NCBI GenBank assembly: GCA_017631795.1
Contig: JAGBSO010000035.1
Coordinates: 23,985-87,984, forward strand
Source of the DNA: Clostridia bacterium
Lineage (GTDB): Bacteria; Bacillota; Clostridia; Oscillospirales; Acutalibacteraceae
Length of the DNA: 64,000 nt
Reading direction: 5' to 3'
How positions within the stretch are numbered: position 1 is the first letter of the stretch; each line of letters begins with the position of its first letter. This document shows positions 41,648-50,906 of the stretch, in pieces. The position numbers and the translations under genes were made by a program. Under the pieces are notes generated by a model. The model saw nothing but the letters and a program-made list of their open reading frames with translations. It ran no database searches and was not told where the DNA came from.

Positions 41648-41920
41648 ATGAAAATACTCAGAATTGTTCTTATTATTTTTGCAGTTGTTGCAGTTCTGTG
41701 GTCTGCGATGCTGATAACAGACATAACAAGAAGCAATGATTTTCATAAACCTGTATTTGCATGGGAAAAGGATGTGCAACCCGATGACGGCTCTGTGCTG
41801 TATCAGGGATTAGGCTACACAGTGAATACACGGCACTATACAGATGAAAACGGTGAGACTTATCCCGAGTATTCAGAGGTAAAACTTTTCGGAATCCTTG
41901 TTTCAGCGGTAATAACATAA
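41648..41920 (+). CDS. Small exported protein, last gene of the ECF operon
   Basis: Ninety residues. A hydrophobic start (about 3-24) is followed by a short outer domain with KPVFAWEK, then YQGLGYTVNTRHY and a final VKLFGILVSAVIT strand. Small proteins with the YxGLGYxV word are frequent beside ECF and transporter genes in Firmicutes, but no function is known to me. AAGGAG 9 bases before the ATG chose the start over a TTG. Confidence 0.6.
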   Translation: MKILRIVLIIFAVVAVLWSAMLITDITRSNDFHKPVFAWEKDVQPDDGSVLYQGLGYTVNTRHYTDENGETYPEYSEVKLFGILVSAVIT

Positions 41921-41926
41921 AAAATC

Positions 41927-41952
41927 AAGGGACTGCGATGCAGTCCCTTTTG
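41927..41952. terminator. Intrinsic terminator between the ECF operon and the mannosidase
   Basis: A perfect 10-base-pair stem (AAGGGACTGC with GCAGTCCCTT), GAT loop, then TTGTTT; a T-rich tail also exists on the minus strand. Confidence 0.88.
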
Positions 41953-41968
41953 TTTGCAGAAATTTTAT

Positions 41969-44914
41969 TTATGCTTTCACAAATCTTACATTCACAAGCT
42001 CGAAGCCGTGGAGAGTGAGTGCTGAATCTGATTTGTCAGCAATATTTTCTTCCATGATGTTGACAATTTCAGCAACCTTGTACCCCTTGATGCCGACTGT
42101 TGCAGTCTGTTCTGCATCGGAGCAGTTATAGAAACGTGCGATAAGTCCGTTTCCGTCTTCGGGAGCCTTGATTGTTTCAAGGATGATGTTGTCGTTGTCG
42201 GAAGTATAGCATGTGCCTTCGCCGTTACCGCCGTTACCTTCTGTGATAACAAGGGGATTGTTTACGAAGTATGCTCTCTTGTAAGTTTCCTTGCCGACTT
42301 TACCTGCGTGAGTCATAACAGCCCAGTTGACTTCGTGATGTCCCTGGTCAACAATTTTGCCGGGGCCACCCTTGGGTGAACGGATAAGGTCAAGGTCGAT
42401 TACACCGTACTTGCAACGGTAACCGTACTTTGAATCGTTGATGAATGAAAGACCCATATCATCTTCTGAAAGGTCAACGAACTTCTGAGCAGAAACTTCA
42501 AACTGAGCAAGTTCCCAGGAATCGTTTTCTGTAACTTTTCTTTCAAGATGACCGAACTGAATGTTGAATGATGCCTTGTCTGTTTCAACGTTTGTGGGAA
42601 GTGCCATACGAAGCATTGAAACAGTGTCATTCATTTCGATTTCCATTTTACCGTAGAGAGTGTTGTCACCGTCAAGAACCCAGTAATACTGAGTGATTTC
42701 AGTGTTCTTGATTTTATATGTAGCCTTTGCACTTGCTTTTGCACCGTCTGTGTCTGTTTCAAAAGCAATACATACAGCGTCTTTCTTTGTGTGGATGTAG
42801 TCTGCTCTGCAGTCTGTCATATCCCAGCAGTCGCCGTAGTCATCGTACATTGAGAATACGAAGCCCTTTGAATCAGCAGGCATGAATTCACGAGCGAGTT
42901 CCTTGTCATAAATTGAAGAAACATAACCGTCTTTGAACTGAACTCTGATCTTGTCATTTTCGATTGTGTGGTAATCTGAATATGCCTTGAATTCAGTTGT
43001 CTTATCTTTGATTTCAGTTGCACCGAAAGCGGGAACAGAAACGTCATACCATGTCTTGCCGAGCTTTATCTTTGTGTCATAAGCAAAAGAGTTAAGGTTT
43101 GCTGCAGAATTCTTCTTGTAAAGAGTACCCAGCATATCCTGAACAGCATGTGTGAGCTTATTATACATTTCTTTGTAACGGGGCACACATTCCTCATAAA
43201 CTCTGTTGATTGATGAACCGGGAAGAATATCGTGGAACTGATAAAGAAGAACTTCTTTCCACATTTCGTCAATTTCTTCCTTTGAAATGGGCAGATCAAA
43301 ACCTGCATCCTTTGCCATTTCTGCAACTATTTCATAGTTACGGAGTGCAAATTCACATTTTCTGTTGAATTTCTTGTTGTCACTTCTTGTTGTGTATGTA
43401 CCCTGATGTCTTTCAAGGTAAAGTTCACCTTCGTGTGTGGGGTAGGGTGTTACACCGTCATCAAACTCTTCAAAGAAGTCCATAGCCTTAGCGAATTTTA
43501 CCTTGGGCATACTTCTGAGACTTTCAAATCTTATTCCTCTTTCAATATGCTCAAAACCGGGACCTGCACCGCCGTCACCGATACCGTAGAGCATCATTGA
43601 CTTGTTTGAAATAGGTCTTTCAACATATCTCTTTTCACCTGCAGTCATGTGACCTGCATAGCAAGGTGAATTGTATGTGTTTTCGGGAAGCATATGAGTA
43701 AGAACTGTCGAGCCGTCAAGGCCTTTCCAGTAGAATGAGTGATATGGGAAGTTGTTGTAGATGCTCCAGCTCATTTTCTGAGTAAGGAAGTAGGGAACAT
43801 CTGCAAGCTTCATAACCTGAGGCACACAAGCTGAGTAACCGAAACTGTCGGGAACCCAGAAAATCTTCATATCAAGACCGAATTCGTCACGGTAGAACTT
43901 CTTGCCGTAGAAGAACTGACGGACAAGGCTTTCAGGACCGATAAGGTTTGAATCGGGTTCAACCCATGTAGCACCCTGAACATCCCATTTGCCCTGAGCA
44001 ACAAGGTCTTTGACCTTAGCATAAACCTTGGGATATCTGTCCTTTACCCATGAATAAAGCTGAGCCTGAGATGCACCGAAAACATAACCGGGATACATTT
44101 CTGTGTTCATGATCTGTGTTGCGAAAGTTCTGCCGCCTTTACGGTAGCTTTCTCTGATGGGCCACAGCCATGCAAGGTCAAGATGAGCATGACCTACTGC
44201 GTAATATGTGAAATCTTCTTCTGATTTCTGACTGAGAATGGGTTCGAGAACCTTTTTCTTTTCTGCAGCTTCTTCATCTGTCAGATAATCGCACTTGATA
44301 GCATTCAAAGCTGTTTTTATTTCAGTTTTGAATTCTTCGTCGCTGCCGAAATCAATGACGCCCAGAAGCACGTGTACGTCATATGCGAGGTCACGGATGT
44401 TTGAATTTCTCTTTGCAGCATAAAGTTCATGGAATCTTGATTCTCTCTGACTGTTACCGAAAAGGTCGTTTGCAGCACCGTCAATCCAGAAATCAAAACA
44501 GTCACCGTCAAGAAGTGCATCTGTAACGGGAATGATTCTCTTCATCGGTTCGCCAAGGCTTCTGTCGCAGTCTGATGAAACGCAGGTGATAGCCTGGATT
44601 TCGTTGCCGAATCTGTCGTAAACAAGACCTTCACCGCCGCAGTCAACAATAACTGTGTCGCAACCTTCAGGTCTTTTGCCTGTGATGTGGAACCATGCAC
44701 AGTCAAAAACATTTTCACACCATTTTCCTTCGATTTTAACCTTGAATTTGTCTCCTTTGTAACGGTCTTCAAAACTCAGCGGTTCAAGAGAGTAGTAGCC
44801 TGTACCGTCAAGCTCTGCAATAATGCGGTATGATAAGTCGAAAAGCAGATTTGAAAAATCTTCAAAACTCTGTCTTTCGGGACAATCAAATTTACGTTTG
44901 AAATTAATAGACAT
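41969..44914 (-). CDS. Alpha-mannosidase, GH38
   Basis: Zinc-dependent retaining glycosidase of 981 residues, no signal peptide, so it is cytoplasmic and works on imported mannosyl oligosaccharides. GHAHLDLAWLWPIRES near residue 245 holds the metal His/Asp, and WVPDSFGYSA near 355 the catalytic Asp nucleophile. A middle three-helix domain is followed by the C-terminal beta domains of GH38. The start after GAGGTG was chosen; a GTG three codons earlier overlaps that site. No mannose transporter is adjacent. Confidence 0.93.
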   Translation of the reverse strand: MSINFKRKFDCPERQSFEDFSNLLFDLSYRIIAELDGTGYYSLEPLSFEDRYKGDKFKVKIEGKWCENVFDCAWFHITGKRPEGCDTVIVDCGGEGLVYDRFGNEIQAITCVSSDCDRSLGEPMKRIIPVTDALLDGDCFDFWIDGAANDLFGNSQRESRFHELYAAKRNSNIRDLAYDVHVLLGVIDFGSDEEFKTEIKTALNAIKCDYLTDEEAAEKKKVLEPILSQKSEEDFTYYAVGHAHLDLAWLWPIRESYRKGGRTFATQIMNTEMYPGYVFGASQAQLYSWVKDRYPKVYAKVKDLVAQGKWDVQGATWVEPDSNLIGPESLVRQFFYGKKFYRDEFGLDMKIFWVPDSFGYSACVPQVMKLADVPYFLTQKMSWSIYNNFPYHSFYWKGLDGSTVLTHMLPENTYNSPCYAGHMTAGEKRYVERPISNKSMMLYGIGDGGAGPGFEHIERGIRFESLRSMPKVKFAKAMDFFEEFDDGVTPYPTHEGELYLERHQGTYTTRSDNKKFNRKCEFALRNYEIVAEMAKDAGFDLPISKEEIDEMWKEVLLYQFHDILPGSSINRVYEECVPRYKEMYNKLTHAVQDMLGTLYKKNSAANLNSFAYDTKIKLGKTWYDVSVPAFGATEIKDKTTEFKAYSDYHTIENDKIRVQFKDGYVSSIYDKELAREFMPADSKGFVFSMYDDYGDCWDMTDCRADYIHTKKDAVCIAFETDTDGAKASAKATYKIKNTEITQYYWVLDGDNTLYGKMEIEMNDTVSMLRMALPTNVETDKASFNIQFGHLERKVTENDSWELAQFEVSAQKFVDLSEDDMGLSFINDSKYGYRCKYGVIDLDLIRSPKGGPGKIVDQGHHEVNWAVMTHAGKVGKETYKRAYFVNNPLVITEGNGGNGEGTCYTSDNDNIILETIKAPEDGNGLIARFYNCSDAEQTATVGIKGYKVAEIVNIMEENIADKSDSALTLHGFELVNVRFVKA

Positions 44915-44995
44915 TTTAATCACCTCGTATATTTTATAGTTAATATTATCATAAATTTATGTGTAAAGTCAACAATGAAATTGTTAATAAAAATT

Positions 44996-45022
44996 AAAAA
45001 AGCAGTTGATTTGCTCAACTGC
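44996..45022 (-). terminator. Intrinsic terminator of the ftsEX operon
   Basis: On the minus strand, GCAGTTGA, a 5-base loop, TCAACTGC and T6, placed 8 bases after the stop of the 48-codon gene. Confidence 0.88.
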
Positions 45023-45029
45023 CTTTGCG

Positions 45030-45176
45030 TTATTTTTTTCTTCTTTTTTTTATTATCAGTACTACTGCAACAATAACCACAACTGCTGCGATTGCTGCAT
45101 AAATCCATAAATCAGAAGATGTTGATACAAACACTGATGTAGGGCCGTCTGCACCGCCGATAATTCCGATATCCAT
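45030..45176 (-). CDS. 48-residue membrane peptide with a GADGPT motif
   Basis: A real small gene: AAGGTG lies 6 bases before the ATG and overlaps the stop codon of the S41 gene, and a terminator follows closely. The peptide starts MDIGIIGGADGPTSVFVS, then has one membrane helix (about residues 24-42) and a Lys/Arg-rich end. IIGGADGPT is a signature of the beta subunit of sodium-translocating decarboxylases (oxaloacetate, methylmalonyl-CoA, glutaconyl-CoA), which is over 300 residues long, so this is either a detached motif or an independent small family. Function unknown; linked by operon to FtsEX and wall hydrolases. Confidence 0.75.
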   Translation of the reverse strand: MDIGIIGGADGPTSVFVSTSSDLWIYAAIAAVVVIVAVVLIIKKRRKK

Positions 45177-45186
45177 AGTTAACACC

Positions 45187-46119
45187 TTATTTCTGCATTG
45201 CTGTTACTGCGGCATAAGCCTGCATGAACTGATTGTCTTTGCTTAAATCATCTGTCTTCTGATTGAGTGCTGCTTCATAATCAGGCATAACCCCGATACC
45301 GTCATAGCAATCACTTTTATACGGAAGAAGTTTTGCAACAGTCAGAACAATTGCAGAACCGTCAGACAATTCAAAAACTTTCTGATAAGAACCGTTGCCT
45401 GCGGTTTTCTTTCCCACAACAGTGCCTTTACCGAAGTCTCTGATGTCACATGCAAGCAATTCACCTGCACCTGATGTCTTTTCATTGACGATTACGGAAA
45501 CAGGTACGGATACACTTTCCGTATCCGTTGCAAAAACAACGATATTTGTGTTATTTCTGTCAACAGCAGTTGCAATTGATTTTGTTCCGTCTGTTGCAAG
45601 GGGAACAATTCTGTCAATTATCATAGCTGCTGCTTTTATGTTTATACTGTCTGTGTCGCGGACATCAATTACAATACCTGTTACAGATTCATTCAGCAGG
45701 GAATTTACCGCAGCTTTAAATTCATCGGGTGTTGAGTCTGTAAAGTCGGTTATTTTTATATATCCGACCCCCGAATGCTTTCTGAACTCAACTGATGCTA
45801 TATCTGTACTGTTCTGTTTCTTCTGATACTCTGCAAATTCATCTGCAGTCATCATATAGTTTCTGCCGATTGTGAGCGTGCTCAGATATCCGTCTGTGAT
45901 AGCATCATTAACGGTTTCTTCTTCAAGAATACCGTAATATTCGTTGCGGATGATTGTGTCTATCTCGGAAAGTGAATCATACATGGCTTCTCTTTCAGGC
46001 AGGTCAGACACAAGAGTTGAGTAAATGCTCATAGTAACGGCAGTCGTGATGAGTGCCGTTACCATAATTGTAAATATAGTTATTGTAATTGTAAGTCCTA
46101 CGGAAATTTTTTTGTGCAT
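45187..46119 (-). CDS. S41-family peptidase, short form without PDZ domain
   Basis: C-terminal-processing-protease relative of 310 residues. A membrane anchor at about residues 9-31 is followed by an outer domain. The tail-specific protease core shows SGVGYIKITDF, GIVIDVRD, and the catalytic Ser216 (EKTSGAGELLA) and Lys238 (VVGKKTAG) in the normal spacing. The PDZ domain that CtpA/CtpB use to present substrate is missing. It follows the M23 hydrolase gene by 15 bases, so it may process division or wall proteins. Confidence 0.82.
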   Translation of the reverse strand: MHKKISVGLTITITIFTIMVTALITTAVTMSIYSTLVSDLPEREAMYDSLSEIDTIIRNEYYGILEEETVNDAITDGYLSTLTIGRNYMMTADEFAEYQKKQNSTDIASVEFRKHSGVGYIKITDFTDSTPDEFKAAVNSLLNESVTGIVIDVRDTDSINIKAAAMIIDRIVPLATDGTKSIATAVDRNNTNIVVFATDTESVSVPVSVIVNEKTSGAGELLACDIRDFGKGTVVGKKTAGNGSYQKVFELSDGSAIVLTVAKLLPYKSDCYDGIGVMPDYEAALNQKTDDLSKDNQFMQAYAAVTAMQK

Positions 46120-46134
46120 AAAACGCTCCGTTTT

Positions 46135-47442
46135 TTAAACGCTGATATAATTCAAAGGATTTGTTCTGGAACCGTTGACTCGTACTTCAAAATGGAGGTG
46201 AGGACCTGTTGAGTTTCCTGTACTTCCGATATAACCGATTGTCTGACCTTTTGATACGCTCTGACCTGCTCCTACTGCAAGAGAACTGCAGTGTGCATAA
46301 AGTGTTGAAAGACCGTTTCCGTGGTCAATTACAATGTAGTTGCCGTAACTCCAGTGATATGAAGCCGTAATGACTTTTCCGCTTTCAGCTGCAGAGATTT
46401 TCAGTCCGTATGAACCGCCGTAAACACAGATGTCAAGAGCACCGTGATATGAACCGTCGGAATTTCTGTAAAAACCTGAGCTGATATATCTGCCTGAATA
46501 CTGAACGGGACAAATGAGTCCTGAAGAGTTTACAAGAGTACCGTCACCTGAAGAACCGTTTGACTGAAGCAATGATTCAATCTCTCTGTCAAAACGTGCA
46601 ATTTCAGCTTCGTATTCTTTGATCATCTGTTTGTATTCAGCGCTTTCATTGTTAAGCTGTGCAAGGTAATTGCTGTTTTCATCAACAACTGCCTGAATAG
46701 CATCCTGATTTGCCTGAACTTTTGCCTGATTTTCTTCAACGGATGACTGAAGAACATCTATCTCTTCGATTTTTTTATCGATTTCAGCCTGAATACCTGC
46801 GATGTTGGTTTTTTCATCGTTGATTTTATCAACAGTGGAGTTTATGGTGTTGATATCATCATTGATGCCGTCGATAAGACCCTTTTCGTAGTCTGCAAGA
46901 CTGCTCAGAAACTGAACTCTTGTAAGGTAATCCGCAAAATCATCAGACATGAGAAGAACTTCAATTGCTGATGTTTCGCCATTGATAAAGTTGGTTCTGA
47001 TAAGCTCTTTAAGCTCATCATGCTTTCCTTCAATAACTTCATTGAGTTCTTCTATCTGATTGTTGTATTCGGCAATCTGATCATTAAGCTCATCGATCTG
47101 TGCTTCCAGTTCTTCATTCTGAGCTTCATATTCATCTATTCTGCCCTGATAAGCATCAATCTGATTCTGATAAGCGTCAATCTGTTCCTGATACATAGCA
47201 ACCTGTTTGTCAAGTTCCTGTATGTATTCTTTAACTTTGCTGATATCGCCTTTCAGAGAATCGATTTTATCCTGAGCAGCATCGATTTTTTCTTCATATT
47301 GAGAAATTTTATCCTTGTATTCATCAACTTTGTCCTGATTTGTTGCAAAAGCTGTAAGTTCATAACAAATGATTGATGACATAAGAACCAGAACTGAAAG
47401 TGCGGTTGCGATGATTTTACTTTTAATTGAGGTTTTAATCAT
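46135..47442 (-). CDS. EnvC-like murein hydrolase activator / M23 endopeptidase with coiled coil
   Basis: A signal anchor (residues 1-32) is followed by about 260 residues of coiled coil (many Gln/Ile/Asp/Glu heptads) and a C-terminal LytM (M23) domain from about residue 320. That domain has HGALDICVYGG (in place of HxGxDxxxxxG, first zinc His and Asp) and HLHFEVRVNG (HxH). With His, Asp and HxH present it is probably an active peptidase. FtsX is expected to bind the coiled coil, as with EnvC in E. coli and PcsB/CwlO in Firmicutes. Starts within the end of ftsX (8-base overlap). Confidence 0.88.
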   Translation of the reverse strand: MIKTSIKSKIIATALSVLVLMSSIICYELTAFATNQDKVDEYKDKISQYEEKIDAAQDKIDSLKGDISKVKEYIQELDKQVAMYQEQIDAYQNQIDAYQGRIDEYEAQNEELEAQIDELNDQIAEYNNQIEELNEVIEGKHDELKELIRTNFINGETSAIEVLLMSDDFADYLTRVQFLSSLADYEKGLIDGINDDINTINSTVDKINDEKTNIAGIQAEIDKKIEEIDVLQSSVEENQAKVQANQDAIQAVVDENSNYLAQLNNESAEYKQMIKEYEAEIARFDREIESLLQSNGSSGDGTLVNSSGLICPVQYSGRYISSGFYRNSDGSYHGALDICVYGGSYGLKISAAESGKVITASYHWSYGNYIVIDHGNGLSTLYAHCSSLAVGAGQSVSKGQTIGYIGSTGNSTGPHLHFEVRVNGSRTNPLNYISV

Positions 47443-48373
47443 TTTCAACTACCTTTCCGTGTTCTTTGAGGTATCTGCCCAATGAAATAAAGCTGCCTGC
47501 AGCACCTGTTACAACGCCTGTTGCAACAAAAGCAATAAGAAGTACCCACATGCACTCTTCAAAGGGAACCATTGTGTTTCCGAGAATGTCAAACATTGAT
47601 GCGAGAACTTTTTCTGCTGCTGCATAAAGTCCGAAAATAAGACCAAAAGAAATTATAGCCGAAAGAACACCGATTATAACACCTTCAACAAGGAAGGGCC
47701 AGCGGATGAACCAGTTGGTTGCACCAACAGCCTTCATAATGCTTATTTCAAGGCTTCTTGAGAACATAGTAATTCTTACCGTGTTTGCAATGATAAACAG
47801 CGAAACAATAAGAAGAATTATAACAATAACAATGCTGATGAGTCCCACTGCATTCTGAATATCTGCAATTCTTCTTGCAAGTTCACCGTTTTCACGGATA
47901 CTCAGCACATTGTCATAATTTTTAATTTCATTTACCGTGTTACCGAATTCTTCCATGTCATTTATTGTGACTTTATAGGCATTCGGAAGGAAATCGCTTC
48001 CGATATCATCAAGCACCTGTGCTGATTCGCCCATATTGTAGAGAATGTTTGAAAAAGACTCTTCTCTTGAAATGAATACACATTCTTTGACATTCGGATT
48101 TGCTTTTATCATATCACTCAATGCAGCTTCCTGCTCAAGTGTAGCTTCGTCTTCGACGAAAACCATGATAACATTCTGTTCGCCTACTCGTTCGATAACA
48201 GATTGAATGTTTGTGTAGATAAGATATGCACCGCCGATAAGAAGAAGACAGGAAAGCATAACAGTGATAGAAGCTACAGTCATGAGTTTGTGAACTCTGA
48301 TATTTCTGAAGCCTTCTTTTGTGAGATAACGCAGATTGAATCTGCCTTTTCCGAATTTATTTTTTTTGCTCAT
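47435..48373 (-). CDS. ftsX: Cell division protein FtsX
   Basis: Integral membrane partner of FtsE, 312 residues with four membrane helices (about 31-52, 180-205, 230-255, 275-300) and a large outer loop between helices 1 and 2 (VFVEDEATLEQEAALS, CVFISREESF). The conserved ISIMKAVGATNWFIRWPFLVEG coupling region is intact in two halves. Its ATG overlaps the ftsE stop by 4 bases. Together they transmit ATP hydrolysis to the M23 protein encoded next. Confidence 0.95.
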   Translation of the reverse strand: MSKKNKFGKGRFNLRYLTKEGFRNIRVHKLMTVASITVMLSCLLLIGGAYLIYTNIQSVIERVGEQNVIMVFVEDEATLEQEAALSDMIKANPNVKECVFISREESFSNILYNMGESAQVLDDIGSDFLPNAYKVTINDMEEFGNTVNEIKNYDNVLSIRENGELARRIADIQNAVGLISIVIVIILLIVSLFIIANTVRITMFSRSLEISIMKAVGATNWFIRWPFLVEGVIIGVLSAIISFGLIFGLYAAAEKVLASMFDILGNTMVPFEECMWVLLIAFVATGVVTGAAGSFISLGRYLKEHGKVVEND

Positions 48374-49515
48374 TCGTCTGCACCTCCGTTATTATCCGAA
48401 GTTTCATCGGAGGTTGTTTCCGGTTTACTGACTTCTGTTGTTGCTTCTGCATTTTTCTTTCTTGAAGCACTTGAAGCAGCAAAAGCAGCGAGAATTGAGT
48501 TTATGTCCTCATCTTCTTTTATTGAATACGCTGAAGAGGGGAGTTCTGTTTTTATTTCTGCAGGTTCGGCAACAGTTTCGTTTTCAGTGCTGTTGACCTC
48601 TGCAGTTACAGCAGGAGCTTCCTGTTCAGTTATTTCTTCAACCTGTTCAGGAGTCTGTTCGGGAGCCTGTTCAGGTTCTTCTTCTTTCAGAATTTCAGGC
48701 GCTTCGGGAATTGTTTCCTCGATGGGAACATTATCCTGACCATAAGTAAATATGAATTTTTCAACGTCATCATATTCATTCGGTGCATTATAGAAACCTG
48801 CATCAGAAGTGGGAGCTTCAGGATTGATAAGCCCCAGAATTTTCTTTCTGTCATAACCGTCTGCAATGATTTCACCGTTTTTAAGAACTACAATGCGATG
48901 GTCATACTGTTTTACAAGTTCATGCGCATGAGTAACCATAACAACAGTTGTTCCGTTTGCTTTGTTGATGTGGTTAAGAAGATCCATGATTTCAATACTC
49001 ATTGCAGGGTCGATGTTGCCTGTAGGCTCGTCCGCAATAATGAGATCTGCATTGTTTACAAGTGCTCTTGCGATTGCAACACGCTGCTGCTCACCGCCGG
49101 AAAGCTCTTTCGGCAGAGACTGAGTTTTTCCGAGAAGTCCTACCATGCCGAGAGCATGTGTAACTCTCTTTCTGACTTCACGTTCTTTTGTGCCTGTAAC
49201 TCTCAATGCAAAAGCGACATTATCATATACACGCATATCTGGGATCAGTCTGAAATCCTGGAACACAATACCCATAGTACGGCGGAAATAAGGAATGTCG
49301 CGTTTTTTCATTGTATTAAGATTGAAACCGTTGATTGTAACAGTACCTGATGTGGGTACTTCTTCTCTCATTATAAGTTTCAGGAATGTACTTTTGCCGG
49401 CACCGGAAGCACCGACAACAAATACAAATTCACCGTCGTTTATAGTAAGATCAACATTTTTAAGAGCCTCATGTTCACCGTCATAGGTTTTTGATACTCT
49501 TTTTAATTCTACCAT
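48370..49515 (-). CDS. ftsE: Cell division ATP-binding protein FtsE with a long acidic tail
   Basis: ABC-type ATPase: Walker A GASGAGKST, Q-loop region FQDFRLIPDM, signature [15 protein letters not shown], Walker B LIIADEPTGNID, switch His in VTHAHEL. The ATPase core fills the first 225 residues, the normal FtsE length, but the protein has 381. The extra 155 residues are Glu/Pro/Thr-rich (EAPEILKEEEPEQAPEQTPE) and end with a short Ala/Ser/Lys segment. ATG after CGAGGA chosen over an unsupported start nine codons upstream. Confidence 0.93.
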   Translation of the reverse strand: MVELKRVSKTYDGEHEALKNVDLTINDGEFVFVVGASGAGKSTFLKLIMREEVPTSGTVTINGFNLNTMKKRDIPYFRRTMGIVFQDFRLIPDMRVYDNVAFALRVTGTKEREVRKRVTHALGMVGLLGKTQSLPKELSGGEQQRVAIARALVNNADLIIADEPTGNIDPAMSIEIMDLLNHINKANGTTVVMVTHAHELVKQYDHRIVVLKNGEIIADGYDRKKILGLINPEAPTSDAGFYNAPNEYDDVEKFIFTYGQDNVPIEETIPEAPEILKEEEPEQAPEQTPEQVEEITEQEAPAVTAEVNSTENETVAEPAEIKTELPSSAYSIKEDEDINSILAAFAASSASRKKNAEATTEVSKPETTSDETSDNNGGADE

Positions 49516-49557
49516 AAAGATATCCTCGTTGTACAATGACACCTTCTCGGTGAAGCA

Positions 49558-50646
49558 TTAATACTTCACCGGGTTTGCGTCAAGGTATTTTTTTACCATG
49601 AGTGCTACTTTGAATACGATAGCATCGTCAAACTCACGGAGATCAAGACCGGTAAGCTTTCTGATCTTTTCCAGTCTGTAAACAAGTGTGTTTCTGTGAA
49701 CGAAGAGCTTTCTTGAAGTTTCGGACACATTAAGATTGTTTTCAAAGAATTTCTGAATTGTGAAAAGTGTTTCGTGGTCAAGACTTTCGATTGAGCCTCT
49801 CTTGAAAACTTCTTTGAGGAACATATCGCAGAGAGTTGTGGGAAGCTGATAGATAAGTCTTGCAATACCGAGGTTTTCGTAGCTTACGATTGTCTTTTCT
49901 GTGTCAAAAACCTTGCCTACTTCAAGAGCAACCTGTGCTTCTTTGAATGAACGTGCAAGATCTTTGATACCTGTGACAGCTGTACCGATACCTACGAGTG
50001 TATGTGTGTAATATTCAGTGCCGAGTGAATCAGCAATTGAACGTGCAAGTTTTTCAAGGTCTCTTGATTCTATGTTAGCCTTTACTTCTTTGACAAGAGC
50101 AATATCGGATTCATTGATGTTTACAACGAAATCCTTTGTTTTGTCGGGGAAGAGATTCTGAATGATGTCAAAAATAGCAACTTCACCGGGTTCTGTGATT
50201 CTGATAAGGAGCACAGCGCGGGTTGTGTCGTTATTGAAATGAAGTTCTCTTGCCTTTACGCAGATATCACCGGGGAGGATATTGTCAAGCATAACATTCT
50301 TGATGAAGTTGCCTCTGTCATACTTTTCGTCATAATACTGCTTGATGCTTGTGACAGCAACAGCAAGTACACCTGCATATTTTTTTGCAGCTTCGTCTGC
50401 ACCTTCAACAAAAATTGCATATTCGTGATGAATGGGTGAACCGAAGTTTTTGAAAACCATGTTGCCGATTGTTACAGTATCATTTGCTGCAAAAACCTGC
50501 TCACTTACTGAAGAATCGATAACTTCGCCGATTCTTGCAAGCTCACTGCAAGCGATGACTGTGCCTGTTTCGTCAATAACGCCGATAGCATTATCAAAAG
50601 AGTCTTTCATCTGATGGATAACGCTCTGAAATAATCTGTTAGACAT
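49558..50646 (-). CDS. CdaR/PucR-family transcriptional regulator
   Basis: A 362-residue regulator. The N-terminal third matches the sugar-diacid recognition domain type (MSNRLFQSVIHQMKDSFDNAIGVID), the middle is a GGDEF-like degenerate region (YTHTLVGIGTAV), and the C-terminus is the PucR helix-turn-helix (LNVSETSRKLFVHRNTLVYRL). Ligand unknown; E. coli CdaR senses glycerate or glucarate. Palindromes in its promoter suggest autoregulation. ftsE starts 42 bases downstream of its stop, so the division operon may share its transcript. Ribosome binding site CAGGAGG. Confidence 0.85.
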   Translation of the reverse strand: MSNRLFQSVIHQMKDSFDNAIGVIDETGTVIACSELARIGEVIDSSVSEQVFAANDTVTIGNMVFKNFGSPIHHEYAIFVEGADEAAKKYAGVLAVAVTSIKQYYDEKYDRGNFIKNVMLDNILPGDICVKARELHFNNDTTRAVLLIRITEPGEVAIFDIIQNLFPDKTKDFVVNINESDIALVKEVKANIESRDLEKLARSIADSLGTEYYTHTLVGIGTAVTGIKDLARSFKEAQVALEVGKVFDTEKTIVSYENLGIARLIYQLPTTLCDMFLKEVFKRGSIESLDHETLFTIQKFFENNLNVSETSRKLFVHRNTLVYRLEKIRKLTGLDLREFDDAIVFKVALMVKKYLDANPVKY

Positions 50647-50726
50647 AAAAAATATCCTCCTGCGTTTCTTTCTTTATAAATACCTTTATCCAAACATTTA
50701 TGCAATATCACTATTGGCTACTATAC

Positions 50727-50754
50727 ATTTTACACATTTTTCAGAATATTGCAA
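50727..50754 (-). promoter_or_regulatory. Sigma-A promoter for the CdaR-like gene
   Basis: TTGCAA, 16 bases, TAAAAT on the minus strand. The -35 lies inside the palindrome at 50749-50766. Confidence 0.55.
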
Positions 50755-50766
50755 TAGTTATTGCAA
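50749..50766. promoter_or_regulatory. Palindromic operator candidate
   Basis: TTGCAATAGTTATTGCAA is a perfect dyad with 8-base arms over the -35 of the CdaR-like gene. A weaker dyad (CAATA, TATTG) occurs at 50703-50717 between promoter and gene. The rest of the 300-base gap is AT-rich and holds only the terminator below. Confidence 0.45.
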
Positions 50767-50906
50767 AAAAAATCCTTAAAATCAATGAAAAAAGTGTCTA
50801 TAATTCTAAAAAAGAATATAAAACTATGGATTATTACCAATTTTTAATGTCCTGTTTCCGTCAAATTGACAGTTGTATATTTTCACGAAACAATATCCAA
50901 CGGTAT

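Noticed and set aside
41531..41918. Antisense open frames over the last two ECF operon genes
   Set aside because: Cys/Gln-rich, no ribosome binding site; the plus-strand genes have clean sites and a terminator.
44920..45108. 62-codon open frame overlapping the GADGPT gene in another frame
   Set aside because: It lacks a ribosome binding site and runs through the terminator; the GADGPT frame has a site, motif, helix and stop before the terminator.
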